Shown here: positions 34,927 to 45,577 of the stretch, in pieces
How the letters are laid out: each line of letters opens with the position of its first letter
Position numbering within the stretch: position 1 is the first letter of the stretch
Assembly (NCBI GenBank): GCA_944322675.1
Contig: CALUPO010000002.1
Location: forward strand, 146,264 to 210,263
Direction of reading: 5' to 3'
DNA length: 64,000 nucleotides
Source: Candidatus Gastranaerophilales bacterium
GTDB taxonomy: Bacteria; Cyanobacteriota; Vampirovibrionia; Gastranaerophilales; Gastranaerophilaceae
The notes under the pieces: model-generated
Database searches by the model: none
Seen by the model: the letters and a program-made list of their open reading frames with translations, nothing else
What the model was told of the DNA's origin: nothing
Position numbers and translations under genes: made by a program

Positions 34927-36024
34927 TTAATGATGAGAATGTCTATGTGAGTGTGAATGCAAATGTCCATGAGCGTTATTATCGCCATTACGATAACCAA
35001 TACCGGCACGATATCCTGAAAGTGCATATAAAATTGGCAAGCAAGGTTCAATAAATTTGATACCATTAAAGACACCAATCGTAGCAAAATCATCGACATG
35101 AAGTCCCATATCGGCAAGCTCAACCTTTCTTTCAGAATATATAGATTCTTTTTCTTTATTTTTTTCTTTTTCTAATCTTATTTTCTTTTCTTCTTTAGTT
35201 TCAAATATAGGATTTATAAATTTTTTACTAATCCAATTAGCTGTTGCACTACCACCAATAACACCTGTGGTCATAATACCAGCCGCCATACCAATTACAC
35301 GTGCTGTACTGCTTGATGCCCATTTTTGCCCCTTACTTGCAAAAAGTTCAAGCACACCTAAAGCAGCTGCAGCACCAATATTACATAAAAATATATTTGC
35401 AAGATATTGAAAAGACGCTTCTTTAACTTGATTTGGCACTTCCTTTTTCCAATTTTTTTTATCAGTTACAATATTTCCAGCTATACCTCCTACTACACCA
35501 CCAACAACAGGTAACAATCCAAGATAAGACAAACTTCCTAATTCTTTTAAAATATCTTTTGCTTTTGTGCAAACAGGCGGTGGTATTAATGCATCCATAA
35601 TGCTTTTAGCTTTATTTTTATCTATATTATCTAATTCTTTTCCTAATTTTTGTATTTGCGAAGGACTAAATGCTTTACCTTCACCACTTTTAGTAATTAA
35701 TTTTTTAGCTTTACTGGTTAAATTATTATTATTTTTTAAAATATCATCAACTATCTTTTTTTGTGAGGCAATTGTTTTTTTTACGGAAAAATTTCCTAAA
35801 GTTTGTCTTGAAGCCAATAACGCTCCGGCTATTGTACCTGCAAGAACCAGAGCTGTTTTAATAAATGTCTTTTTCTTCTTTTTTTCAGGTGCTTTATAAG
35901 TTTCAATACCACATTTCACAACAGCTCCTCCAATCAATAATGCAGGCACTGCCTCTCCTAACTTTGCAACCACAACAGGTTGATCAATACTTTTCCCAAT
36001 CGAGCTTAAAAAATTCACTTTCAT
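34927..36024 (-). CDS. Membrane protein with histidine-rich C-terminal tail, unknown function
   Basis: A 365-residue protein without a known domain. Several hydrophobic Gly/Ala-rich helices are spread along it (about 57-75, 170-190, 215-235, 245-265). They are separated by charged stretches, including a Lys/Glu-rich coiled segment near 280-305. The last 16 residues contain eight histidines (HGHLHSHSHRHSHH), a likely Zn/Ni/Cu-binding tail. The start has GAGGTAATAA before the ATG, and a strong terminator follows. The mix of Gly-rich helices and charged linkers resembles the products at 6652-7479 and 41974-42354 in general style only. Confidence 0.5.
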   Translation of the reverse strand: MKVNFLSSIGKSIDQPVVVAKLGEAVPALLIGGAVVKCGIETYKAPEKKKKKTFIKTALVLAGTIAGALLASRQTLGNFSVKKTIASQKKIVDDILKNNNNLTSKAKKLITKSGEGKAFSPSQIQKLGKELDNIDKNKAKSIMDALIPPPVCTKAKDILKELGSLSYLGLLPVVGGVVGGIAGNIVTDKKNWKKEVPNQVKEASFQYLANIFLCNIGAAAALGVLELFASKGQKWASSSTARVIGMAAGIMTTGVIGGSATANWISKKFINPIFETKEEKKIRLEKEKNKEKESIYSERKVELADMGLHVDDFATIGVFNGIKFIEPCLPILYALSGYRAGIGYRNGDNNAHGHLHSHSHRHSHH

Positions 36025-36151
36025 TTATTACCTCACTTATTAATGTTCATCAAGCCAAACATTTTATGTTTTAAATTGTACGTTAAGCCTAACATTTAGT
36101 CAAGTAAATTATTAAGTTTTGTAAAGCAATAAATTAATAGAAAATAAGACT

Positions 36152-36202
36152 ATGACAATTATTTATTACATGTTATAATATTAATTATTTAAACGAAGGA
36201 GG
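36152..36202 (+). promoter_or_regulatory. Promoter and strong ribosome binding site of the Bax-inhibitor-like gene
   Basis: ATGACA (36152-36157) and TATAAT (36174-36179) are 16 bp apart. A full AAGGAGG (36196-36202) sits 5 bases before the ATG, one of the strongest ribosome binding sites in the window. Confidence 0.6.
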
Positions 36203-36207
36203 TTTTT

Positions 36208-36951
36208 ATGTTTAACAATAATCCTGTAATTCAGGAAAATGCACTAAGAAATGCCAATTATAATCCTATTGCAGCACCTATGACAATTGGTGGATCAATA
36301 GCAAAAACATTCGTATTATTATTATTTTTGATGGTTCCAGCTTTTGTAACCTGGTATGAATTTTCTTTAGGTTACATGGATAAAGTGCAATTTATAATGA
36401 TGGCAGGGCTTATCATAGGTTTTATTCTTGCACTTGTAATAACATTTAAACAATCCTGGTCTCCTTATTTAGCACCTGTTTATGCATTTTGTGAAGGAGC
36501 TTTTTTAGGTGGTTTTTCAGCAATATTCGAATCAATGTATCCAGGTATCGCTATTCAAGCCATTGCTTTAACATTTATGACAACATTTGTCATGCTTGTT
36601 ATTTATAAAACAGGTGTCATTAAAGTTACAGACAAATTTAGAGCTATATTATTATCTGCCATGGGTGGTATTTTCCTTTTATACTTAACATCATTTATTT
36701 TAAGTTTTTTTGGTAAAGAAATTCCTTATCTTTTTTCATCATCCCCAATCGGAATAGGTTTTAGTATTTTTGTTGTTATTATTGCATCATTAAGTTTATT
36801 GCCTAATTTTGATTTTATTGAAAAGGGAACTCAAATGATGTTACCTAAATATATGGAATGGTATAGTGCATTTGGTATTATGGTAACTCTTGTTTGGTTA
36901 TATATGGAAGTACTAAGGCTTCTTGCAAAATTAAAAGATAACAATAGATAA
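36208..36951 (+). CDS. Bax inhibitor-1/YccA-like integral membrane protein
   Basis: The 247-residue protein has seven predicted transmembrane helices after a short N-terminal tail (NANYNPIAAPMTIGGSIAKT). It matches the bacterial Bax-inhibitor-1-like group, with YLAPVYAFCEGAFLGGFSAI and the C-terminal PNFDFIEKGTQMMLPKYMEW. Relatives modulate FtsH (YccA) or leak calcium in eukaryotes; the role here is unknown. Its strong promoter and Shine-Dalgarno site suggest good expression. It is monocistronic with its own terminator. Confidence 0.82.
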   Translation: MFNNNPVIQENALRNANYNPIAAPMTIGGSIAKTFVLLLFLMVPAFVTWYEFSLGYMDKVQFIMMAGLIIGFILALVITFKQSWSPYLAPVYAFCEGAFLGGFSAIFESMYPGIAIQAIALTFMTTFVMLVIYKTGVIKVTDKFRAILLSAMGGIFLLYLTSFILSFFGKEIPYLFSSSPIGIGFSIFVVIIASLSLLPNFDFIEKGTQMMLPKYMEWYSAFGIMVTLVWLYMEVLRLLAKLKDNNR

Positions 36952-36990
36952 TTTTATTATATAAAAACATACTAAATTTATTATTTAAAA

Positions 36991-37021
36991 GAAGATAACT
37001 TTAAAAAGTTATCTTCTTTTT
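36991..37021 (+). terminator. Intrinsic terminator after the Bax-inhibitor-like gene
   Basis: GAAGATAACTT (36991-37001) and AAGTTATCTTC (37006-37016) form a perfect 11-bp stem with a TAAA loop, followed by TTTTT. Confidence 0.85.
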
Positions 37022-37105
37022 GCTATATTTGTAAAATTTTATTAAGTAAATCAACTTTTCACTTGATTTATTTTTATTATCTTTATAATATTAAATTAGT
37101 ATAAT

Positions 37106-37129
37106 AAGGATAAGGATAAGGATAAGGAT
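37106..37129 (+). repeat. Four tandem AAGGAT hexamers at the ribosome binding site
   Basis: The hexamer AAGGAT is repeated four times without error, right after TATAAT-like sequence and 10 bases before the ATG at 37140. Each unit is itself a Shine-Dalgarno-like word, so copy-number slippage would change the leader and the spacing of spare sites. Confidence 0.85.
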
Positions 37130-37139
37130 TAATAATTAA

Positions 37140-40100
37140 ATGCAAGCTGGAACAATTATATCAAACAGTTATAGGAAAATTAAATTAGATAATAGCATAA
37201 AACAAAATAAACTCGTAAAAAGTACTAAGCATAATAGAAATAGTAAGAAATTAGATAATTACTATCTAAAAGAAAAGCAAACTCTCACATCATCTCAGGT
37301 ACTTGCTTATACTAAAAAATACAATTTAGACAATTTGAGTGATTCTTCATCTGCAAATTCATATCTTGATGGTTATATATTAAATGACACTAATAAAACA
37401 AAAAGGCATGAAGCTCAAAATTATAAAGCAAATGCTCAAAAAACAAACGAATATAAAGAGAAAGTAAAGTTATTTGAAGAAGCTGCTAATATTTTTTCTT
37501 CTTTAGAATATAAAAATGATGATACCCAACAAAAAGATGTCTTGTTAGAAGCAGCAAAATGTTATGAAAATGCTGCTTCGTTTTCAAGCGAAAATAATCT
37601 TACAAAAGAATTTTCAAAATTATCACCTATTAACACAAAAACACAAAATGAGTATATTTTAAATAAAAAAATTGCGAATTATTATAAAAATGCAGGTCAT
37701 TGTTATCAAAGTGCTGCAAATCATGAAGAAAATAAAGAAACAAAAATATCATTATTAAAAAGTGCTATTAATTCATATAAAAATGCAGTTAATCACACGG
37801 ATTTGTGCGATAATCTTGATATAATGTCTAACTTAAATAATGCATACGCCGCCTCCATCGATGCTGTTAATAACATAGATGATGTACAAACTAAAAAAAT
37901 GTTTTTAGATAATATAATTGACGCTTTTAATAATATTGCTAATACATATCAAAATAATAAAAAATATTCATTCTATGCAAATAATTTCACATCAAAAGCT
38001 AAAGAAATTGAAAAATATAAAGAAAGCAAATTAAAAAATTATTCTCAAAAGGATATTAAAAATACTAAAGAAAAAACTCAAGAAAACATTAAAGAAGAAG
38101 TTTATGATAAAATCACTATAAAAAACAAAAAGCAAAACGATATTTCTCAACAAACACTTAAACCAACTAAATTAGAACATCAAGAAACTCATTCAATAGA
38201 ATTAAATACTCAACAAAATGCTATAACAGAACAGAAAGCTACTAGTAACTTAAAGATCAATAATACAAAAGTTTCTCCATTACAAGATAGTGTAAGCGAT
38301 AATCTAAAACAAGATAATATTAAAACTTCTAATGCTCAAATTAAAATTAAACAACAATATAATGATAAAATTATTGAAGCCGAAAGTTATTTATCAAAAA
38401 TTAATCATTTGCAAAAAAGATATAAATATTATGAAAAAGCTGGTGATGCTTTTTTTGAAGCTGGTGAAATATTAACTAATATTGCTCAAAATACTAAAGA
38501 AGAAGAAAAACAAAAAGAATTTTATAATAAAGCTGCAGAGATACAGCAAAAAGGAAATGAATGTTTTATAAATGCTCTTAATCATAAACAACATAAAACA
38601 CAAAAAGTTGAACTTATTTTAAAGGCAGCTAATGCATTACAAAAAGCTAATGAAAATTTTGTTAAAGTATTTCAATACACAACTAATCCCCAGAAAAGAA
38701 CTGAATTTTTAAATATTATTGGTAATAATTATAAGAACATTGGCAAAATTCTTTCAAAAGCAATTAAACATGTAAATGTAGACCAAAAAATTAAACTTAT
38801 TAAACAAATTGGCAGCTCCTATCAAGATTGTGCAGATGCATATATAAGAAGTTATAATGATTTATTTCAGAATTCACCACAAATAAATGAATATATTTCA
38901 AAAACATACTTTCAAGCTGCTAACACTTTTAGGCAGTGTGCAAATTTGGATAAAGATAATAAAAGTGAATTACTTTTACTTGCAGCATCAAATTACCAGC
39001 AAGCAGCAATTATTACAAATGATAAAAATGAAGGATTAAATTTATATTATACATCAATTGATTGTTATAATGAGATTTGTAATAATACTGACAATTTGGA
39101 AGAAAAAGTACATTATTATAATATAATATCCGATGTTTATTTCGCTATTAATAATACAGCTTTTAATATTTATAATGATCCAAATATAAGTTCTGATGAT
39201 AAAAAAATATTTGCTTACGAAACAAATGAAGCAGCAAATAATATGGAGCGATATAACAAATTATCATATAATATATACACACAAATAGCCAGTCATTATT
39301 ATGCAAAATCGACAAAGACTGATAATATAGAAGAAAAAAGATTATTTTTAAATAAATCAGTTCAACATTTTTCACAAGCAAGCAATATTACCAAAAATAA
39401 AGAACTACAAAAAGAAGCCTTCCTAAATGCTGCAGCTATTTGTAAAGAATATGCAAATAGCTATAATTCAAATAGTGTTGATGATTTAGAAAATAAAGCT
39501 ACATTATTATTTAAGACTTCAATTTTTTATTTAAATAGTCAACAATATGAAAACTTTTCATTAAATTGTATAAGTGCAGCGGAAACATATTTAAAAGCAG
39601 CTAATTCTGAACAAAGACCAGAAAAGAAAGAATTTCTTTTTGAAAAATCTGCAAAATTATATGTTCAATATTATAATATCTTAAATACAATAAATAAAGA
39701 AGCTTCAAAGATTGCATTAGGTAATGCCATAAATATACTAAAAGTTGCTAAAGAACTAACATCAAATAAAGATGAAATAAAAAAGATTATGTATGAACAT
39801 CAAATTGCAAAATATGAAACATTACTCAATCAAACACAAATTGACAAACCTGAAACTAATACAGAAGTAGAAATAACATCTAAGAAAAAAAATATTTTTG
39901 ATAAAGAAGTAAAACTAAAACTTCCAGATATAAATAATTCAAAAATGAAAATATTGAATACACAAAATAAGTTTGATATGCATAATGAATTAAAGTTTCA
40001 ATTTAAGCCACTTGGTGTAAGAAGTTTATTTACTGCTATAAATAAAAATCAAATTGATCCTTATTCTCTTGTATGCTTAAATGATTCAAAAGAAAATCCT

Positions 40101-40289
40101 ACCTATGGAATGGAATTAAAGAATATTAATCTAAACATTGGCGACACATGCGGTCAAAATTCAGTCTTTACAATGCAAAAAGTTTTTGGACAAAAAAGAT
40201 TAATTTATTCAACAAAAGATAATGCAGGAAATATAAAACATTATATAATTTTAGATAAAGATATTTCAAATAGTTATACAAAATTTTGA
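37140..40289 (+). CDS. Large helical-repeat (TPR-like) protein, unknown function
   Basis: A 1049-residue protein rich in Lys, Asn, Glu and Ala. After a basic N terminus of about 85 residues come helix-turn-helix units spaced about 40 residues, with recurring forms such as AAKCYENAASF, YYKNAGHCYQSAANHEENKE and SAINSYKNAVNH. This is the signature of TPR or SNAP-like solenoids. A Gln/Lys-rich linker (about 290-400) splits the solenoid; repeats resume to about 880. The last 100 residues look globular (GMELKNINLNIGDTCGQNSV). There is no signal peptide or membrane helix, so it is probably a cytoplasmic scaffold. A four-fold AAGGAT repeat forms its ribosome binding region. Confidence 0.55.
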   Translation: MQAGTIISNSYRKIKLDNSIKQNKLVKSTKHNRNSKKLDNYYLKEKQTLTSSQVLAYTKKYNLDNLSDSSSANSYLDGYILNDTNKTKRHEAQNYKANAQKTNEYKEKVKLFEEAANIFSSLEYKNDDTQQKDVLLEAAKCYENAASFSSENNLTKEFSKLSPINTKTQNEYILNKKIANYYKNAGHCYQSAANHEENKETKISLLKSAINSYKNAVNHTDLCDNLDIMSNLNNAYAASIDAVNNIDDVQTKKMFLDNIIDAFNNIANTYQNNKKYSFYANNFTSKAKEIEKYKESKLKNYSQKDIKNTKEKTQENIKEEVYDKITIKNKKQNDISQQTLKPTKLEHQETHSIELNTQQNAITEQKATSNLKINNTKVSPLQDSVSDNLKQDNIKTSNAQIKIKQQYNDKIIEAESYLSKINHLQKRYKYYEKAGDAFFEAGEILTNIAQNTKEEEKQKEFYNKAAEIQQKGNECFINALNHKQHKTQKVELILKAANALQKANENFVKVFQYTTNPQKRTEFLNIIGNNYKNIGKILSKAIKHVNVDQKIKLIKQIGSSYQDCADAYIRSYNDLFQNSPQINEYISKTYFQAANTFRQCANLDKDNKSELLLLAASNYQQAAIITNDKNEGLNLYYTSIDCYNEICNNTDNLEEKVHYYNIISDVYFAINNTAFNIYNDPNISSDDKKIFAYETNEAANNMERYNKLSYNIYTQIASHYYAKSTKTDNIEEKRLFLNKSVQHFSQASNITKNKELQKEAFLNAAAICKEYANSYNSNSVDDLENKATLLFKTSIFYLNSQQYENFSLNCISAAETYLKAANSEQRPEKKEFLFEKSAKLYVQYYNILNTINKEASKIALGNAINILKVAKELTSNKDEIKKIMYEHQIAKYETLLNQTQIDKPETNTEVEITSKKKNIFDKEVKLKLPDINNSKMKILNTQNKFDMHNELKFQFKPLGVRSLFTAINKNQIDPYSLVCLNDSKENPTYGMELKNINLNIGDTCGQNSVFTMQKVFGQKRLIYSTKDNAGNIKHYIILDKDISNSYTKF

Positions 40290-40386
40290 AATATAAAATA
40301 ATATTATCATTAAAAACTTGCTCAAAATATTAAAGTATGTTTTAATAAGAGTAAAGTATACCTTAGTTTTATAGAGAGTTAATTCT

Positions 40387-41968
<1,582 letters not shown>

Positions 41969-41973
41969 TTGTT

Positions 41974-42354
41974 TTATTTTTGAGAACTCATAATATAAGC
42001 ATTACAAGCACTAACAATTCTTGAAACAAATTGACCAATTCTACAAGCAATAAGTAAAAAATTCCAAGCACTCAATCCTAAAGGTGTAATTGTCGATTTT
42101 TTATTTGCATAATTTTCTATATATTTTGCCATCCCACGCGGTCCAAATCGAACAACACCATCACATAATAAGCCAACTGCAAAATGAATAAATCCTTCTT
42201 TAGTACGACCATCTAAAAACTGTCCTGCACCTGGACAAATAGCAGATGCACAAGCTTTGGTAATTTTTTTATCTAAAAATGAAGGTTTATCATTTTTCTT
42301 TTGTTGTTTGTCAACTGCATTTACTGCAGCGACAGCACCAATTGTTGATAACAT
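41974..42354 (-). CDS. Conserved-looking small membrane protein (TM2-like)
   Basis: A 126-residue protein with a central stretch ACASAICPGAGQFLDGRTKEG, which recalls the PGxGQxYxG turn of TM2-type membrane proteins. Hydrophobic segments (about 52-68 and 95-115) flank it. The first 30 residues are polar. It is convergent with tgt, with only 5 bp between the stops. The function is unknown and the family call tentative. Confidence 0.5.
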   Translation of the reverse strand: MLSTIGAVAAVNAVDKQQKKNDKPSFLDKKITKACASAICPGAGQFLDGRTKEGFIHFAVGLLCDGVVRFGPRGMAKYIENYANKKSTITPLGLSAWNFLLIACRIGQFVSRIVSACNAYIMSSQK

Positions 42355-42453
42355 ATTTCACATATAAATTTTATACTTACCTTTATTATATAAAAATTTA
42401 TATATAAAAAAATTTACTTTTTATACTTAATATTTAATATTAATTTACATAAT

Positions 42454-45420
42454 TTAAGCACTTAAACTAAATATTTCCATAATTTCTTTATCGGATAGTT
42501 CAGTTATCATTTTTTCACCTTCAAAAACAGCCATATCAGCAAGCTTTTGTTTAGATTTGATTATTTCATCAATTTTTTCTTCAAAAGTGCCCAAAGTAAT
42601 AAGTCTATGAACCATAACATTTTTATTTTGTCCTATACGATATGCACGGTCAGTAGCTTGATCTTCAACAGCAGGATTCCACCATAAATCATAATGAATA
42701 ACATTTGTTGCAGCTGTGAGATTTAAACCTGTTCCACCAGCTTTTAATGATAATATCATTAATTTTTTACTTATATCATTTTGATATGAATCAATTATTT
42801 TCTCACGTTCTAATCTATTTAAAGACCCATGAAAAAATAAAGGCTCCATATTAATCTCATTTTGTATCATATCAACCAAAATCGCACCCATTTCCTTATA
42901 TTGGGTAAAAATTACAGCCTTTTCATCATTTTCCACTATTTTTAAAAGCAAATCAATTAATTTTTGTGATTTACCTGAATTTTCATAAGACATACTTCCC
43001 TTCTTCAAATAATGATAAGGATGATTACAAATCTGTTTTAAAGTAGTAATTAATTTAAATATCATTCCCCGTCGACTTATACCATTCAATTTTGAAATTT
43101 CACCCATAATTTCCTCAAGAACACGATTATATAAAATCGTTTGAGCTTTAGTTAAATAACAGTAATCATCAATAACAACTTTTTCGGGCAAATCATTAAT
43201 TATAGATTTATCAGTTTTTAATCTTCTTAATACAAAAGGAGAAACACACAATTTTAATTTTTGAGCACGTTTTGTTTCTCTAAATTTCTCAATAGGTATG
43301 GCATACGATTTTTGAAATTCTTTTAAAGTTCCTAAATAACCTTTATTTATAAAATCAAAAATACTCCATAATTCAGTTAATCTATTTTCAACAGGTGTAC
43401 CTGTCATTGCTATTCGATAATCTGATTTCAACGCTTTAAGAGCACAAGCTTGAGAAGTTTCAGGATTTTTAATATTCTGAGCCTCATCAACAATTAGCAT
43501 ACCCCATTTTTTCTTCTTAAACTCATCAAAATCAATGCGTAAAATTGCAAAAGTTGTAATAATAACATCAGCTTTTGTATCCAACTTTCTTTCAGGTCCA
43601 TGATAAATTAAAGAGTTTAAAGACTTAGCAAACATATTTATTTCTTTAACCCAATTTCCAACCAATGTTGTAGGACAAACGATTAAAACCTGTCCTTTAA
43701 TTTTTTTCATTTCCTTCATCTTTAAAATCAAGCTTATAACCTGAATTGTTTTACCTAGCCCCATATCATCAGCAATACAAGAACCGAAACCTTTTATTGA
43801 ATTTGTATATAACCATTTAAATCCTGTTTCCTGATATTTTCGTAAAACTCCTTTTAATTCTTGAGGAACATCAATTTCTTCAGGTTTATTAATATCATTA
43901 ACTATCCTCATAAAGGCTTCATCGTAATCAAATTCAACATCTTGAATTTGCCCGCTATAAGCTAAGCTCATAAGTTCAAGATTTGTAAATTCTTTTTCTT
44001 CCACATTAAGACCTGTAATTTTTTTAATAATTTCATTACGTTCTTTTTCATCAATTAAAACATACATTCCTTTATATTCAATTAGACCTGATTGATTATG
44101 TGTTAAATTTTGAAATTCTTGAAGTGACAATTTTTCATCTCCAATATTTACATAAGTTTGGAATTTCAATATCTCACTTATTTTTATCGTTCCACCATTA
44201 GGATTAACCATAAATTCCTGTAATTCTTTCTCTCGTTTATCCTTAATCCTGCTTGTTATTGAAACACGTGGAATTATTATATTATCAAATTCTTTTGGTA
44301 AAATAAGTTCAATACAAGCTTTTTGAAGATTATAATTGTTGTGCGTAATCAATTTATAAACATCATTTAACGAAAGCACTTCATCTACATTTTCAAGTAT
44401 ATGAAATAATAAATCAGATTGCTTTTTTATATAGTCAATTTGTTTTTCAATTATTGAACGAACATATAAGCCATCTTGATTAAAAATAACATTTTCTTTA
44501 TAAATATCTTTATACTCAAGTTTTTCATTTGTCTTTTTATTTTTAACGTAGATTTTAAAAATAAAGTTATCATAGTCAATTTTTTGAATTTCAAACACAG
44601 GCACAATATCATACTTGCCAATATATATCTCATCCAGCCAATCGTCAATAAGTTTGGCTATATTATAAGAATTTGAAACCATTTTTTTACGTTCAAGAGG
44701 TTTTATAAAATAAATAGCACTTTTATACTGGGCAAATTTTTGAGATTTAGAATTTAAAAATTTGAATATTTGAGCATTTACATAGTTATTTAAAAGATTT
44801 ATTATTAATTTTTTATCATCTAAATATGGTTCCCAATCTAAATTTATAATTTGATTTAACAAATTTGAAACATCTTTATTTTCCTGAATTATACGATACT
44901 TAATAGAAAAAAAATTACCGGATTCACAAACTTTTGGTATAAAATAAAGTTTTTCAATGAGTTTATTGCCAAGCTGAGATAAAACATTCATTAATTTAAA
45001 AGATTTTGTTGTATAGTCTAGGTTTAAATACTCGTTAAAAGAACAAAAATAATCCCACATCATATCAAGCGGAATTTTATAACCTTCTTTTTGTCCAAGA
45101 TCTTTAATGTCTTTAAATTCACTTTTTAGACGATACATTGAACCTTTGCTTTTTAAATAAAATTCAAAATTAGTTTTTGGTGTAACAAATAATTCAATTT
45201 TTTTATTATCATTTAAAAAATAAAAATCAGTGTTACGAAAAGGTGTATTAACATTATCAAAAGTTTGGGAATATTCTTCTTCAATAAGTTCATATATTGT
45301 TGACAACACCGTACGAAAATTCTTATTTTCCATTCCAACAGGATTTTCGCTTAAATTTAAAAATAAATCATCTAGATTATTTTTTCTAATATTAAAATTT
45401 AAATTTTCCACTATTCTCAC
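42454..45420 (-). CDS. SNF2-family DNA helicase/ATPase
   Basis: The C-terminal 470 residues are a complete SWI2/SNF2 motor. It has motif I DDMGLGKTIQVISL (near residue 550), motif II DEAQ (near 640), motif III MTGTPVENRLTELWSIFDFI, and the second RecA lobe with LSLKAGGTGLNLTAA and QATDRAYRIGQ. The N-terminal 500 residues are a charged region found in bacterial SNF2 proteins, without a zinc SWIM motif that I can see. Such proteins translocate on DNA or remodel DNA-protein complexes; RapA-like and defence-related versions exist. Length is 988 residues. The start is GTG at 45420, with another GTG at 45411 as alternative. It stands alone, so I do not assign a defence role. Confidence 0.88.
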   Translation of the reverse strand: MRIVENLNFNIRKNNLDDLFLNLSENPVGMENKNFRTVLSTIYELIEEEYSQTFDNVNTPFRNTDFYFLNDNKKIELFVTPKTNFEFYLKSKGSMYRLKSEFKDIKDLGQKEGYKIPLDMMWDYFCSFNEYLNLDYTTKSFKLMNVLSQLGNKLIEKLYFIPKVCESGNFFSIKYRIIQENKDVSNLLNQIINLDWEPYLDDKKLIINLLNNYVNAQIFKFLNSKSQKFAQYKSAIYFIKPLERKKMVSNSYNIAKLIDDWLDEIYIGKYDIVPVFEIQKIDYDNFIFKIYVKNKKTNEKLEYKDIYKENVIFNQDGLYVRSIIEKQIDYIKKQSDLLFHILENVDEVLSLNDVYKLITHNNYNLQKACIELILPKEFDNIIIPRVSITSRIKDKREKELQEFMVNPNGGTIKISEILKFQTYVNIGDEKLSLQEFQNLTHNQSGLIEYKGMYVLIDEKERNEIIKKITGLNVEEKEFTNLELMSLAYSGQIQDVEFDYDEAFMRIVNDINKPEEIDVPQELKGVLRKYQETGFKWLYTNSIKGFGSCIADDMGLGKTIQVISLILKMKEMKKIKGQVLIVCPTTLVGNWVKEINMFAKSLNSLIYHGPERKLDTKADVIITTFAILRIDFDEFKKKKWGMLIVDEAQNIKNPETSQACALKALKSDYRIAMTGTPVENRLTELWSIFDFINKGYLGTLKEFQKSYAIPIEKFRETKRAQKLKLCVSPFVLRRLKTDKSIINDLPEKVVIDDYCYLTKAQTILYNRVLEEIMGEISKLNGISRRGMIFKLITTLKQICNHPYHYLKKGSMSYENSGKSQKLIDLLLKIVENDEKAVIFTQYKEMGAILVDMIQNEINMEPLFFHGSLNRLEREKIIDSYQNDISKKLMILSLKAGGTGLNLTAATNVIHYDLWWNPAVEDQATDRAYRIGQNKNVMVHRLITLGTFEEKIDEIIKSKQKLADMAVFEGEKMITELSDKEIMEIFSLSA

Positions 45421-45577
45421 TCATTTATACTCTTTATGAAGTAATATTATAACAAAAAAATAAAATAAAAACCCTTTATTTATATTTTTTGTAAATTTTT
45501 TTTAATTCAAATACTTCTATTTTTTTTAGTTAATGATATAATTTTCTTATATACGAGTTTCTTTATAAAAGATTTAA

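Noticed and set aside
42454..45420. SNF2 ATPase as part of a DISARM or other defence system
   Set aside because: Neighbours are a TM2-like protein, tgt and bamA. No methylase, nuclease or PLD-domain gene accompanies it.
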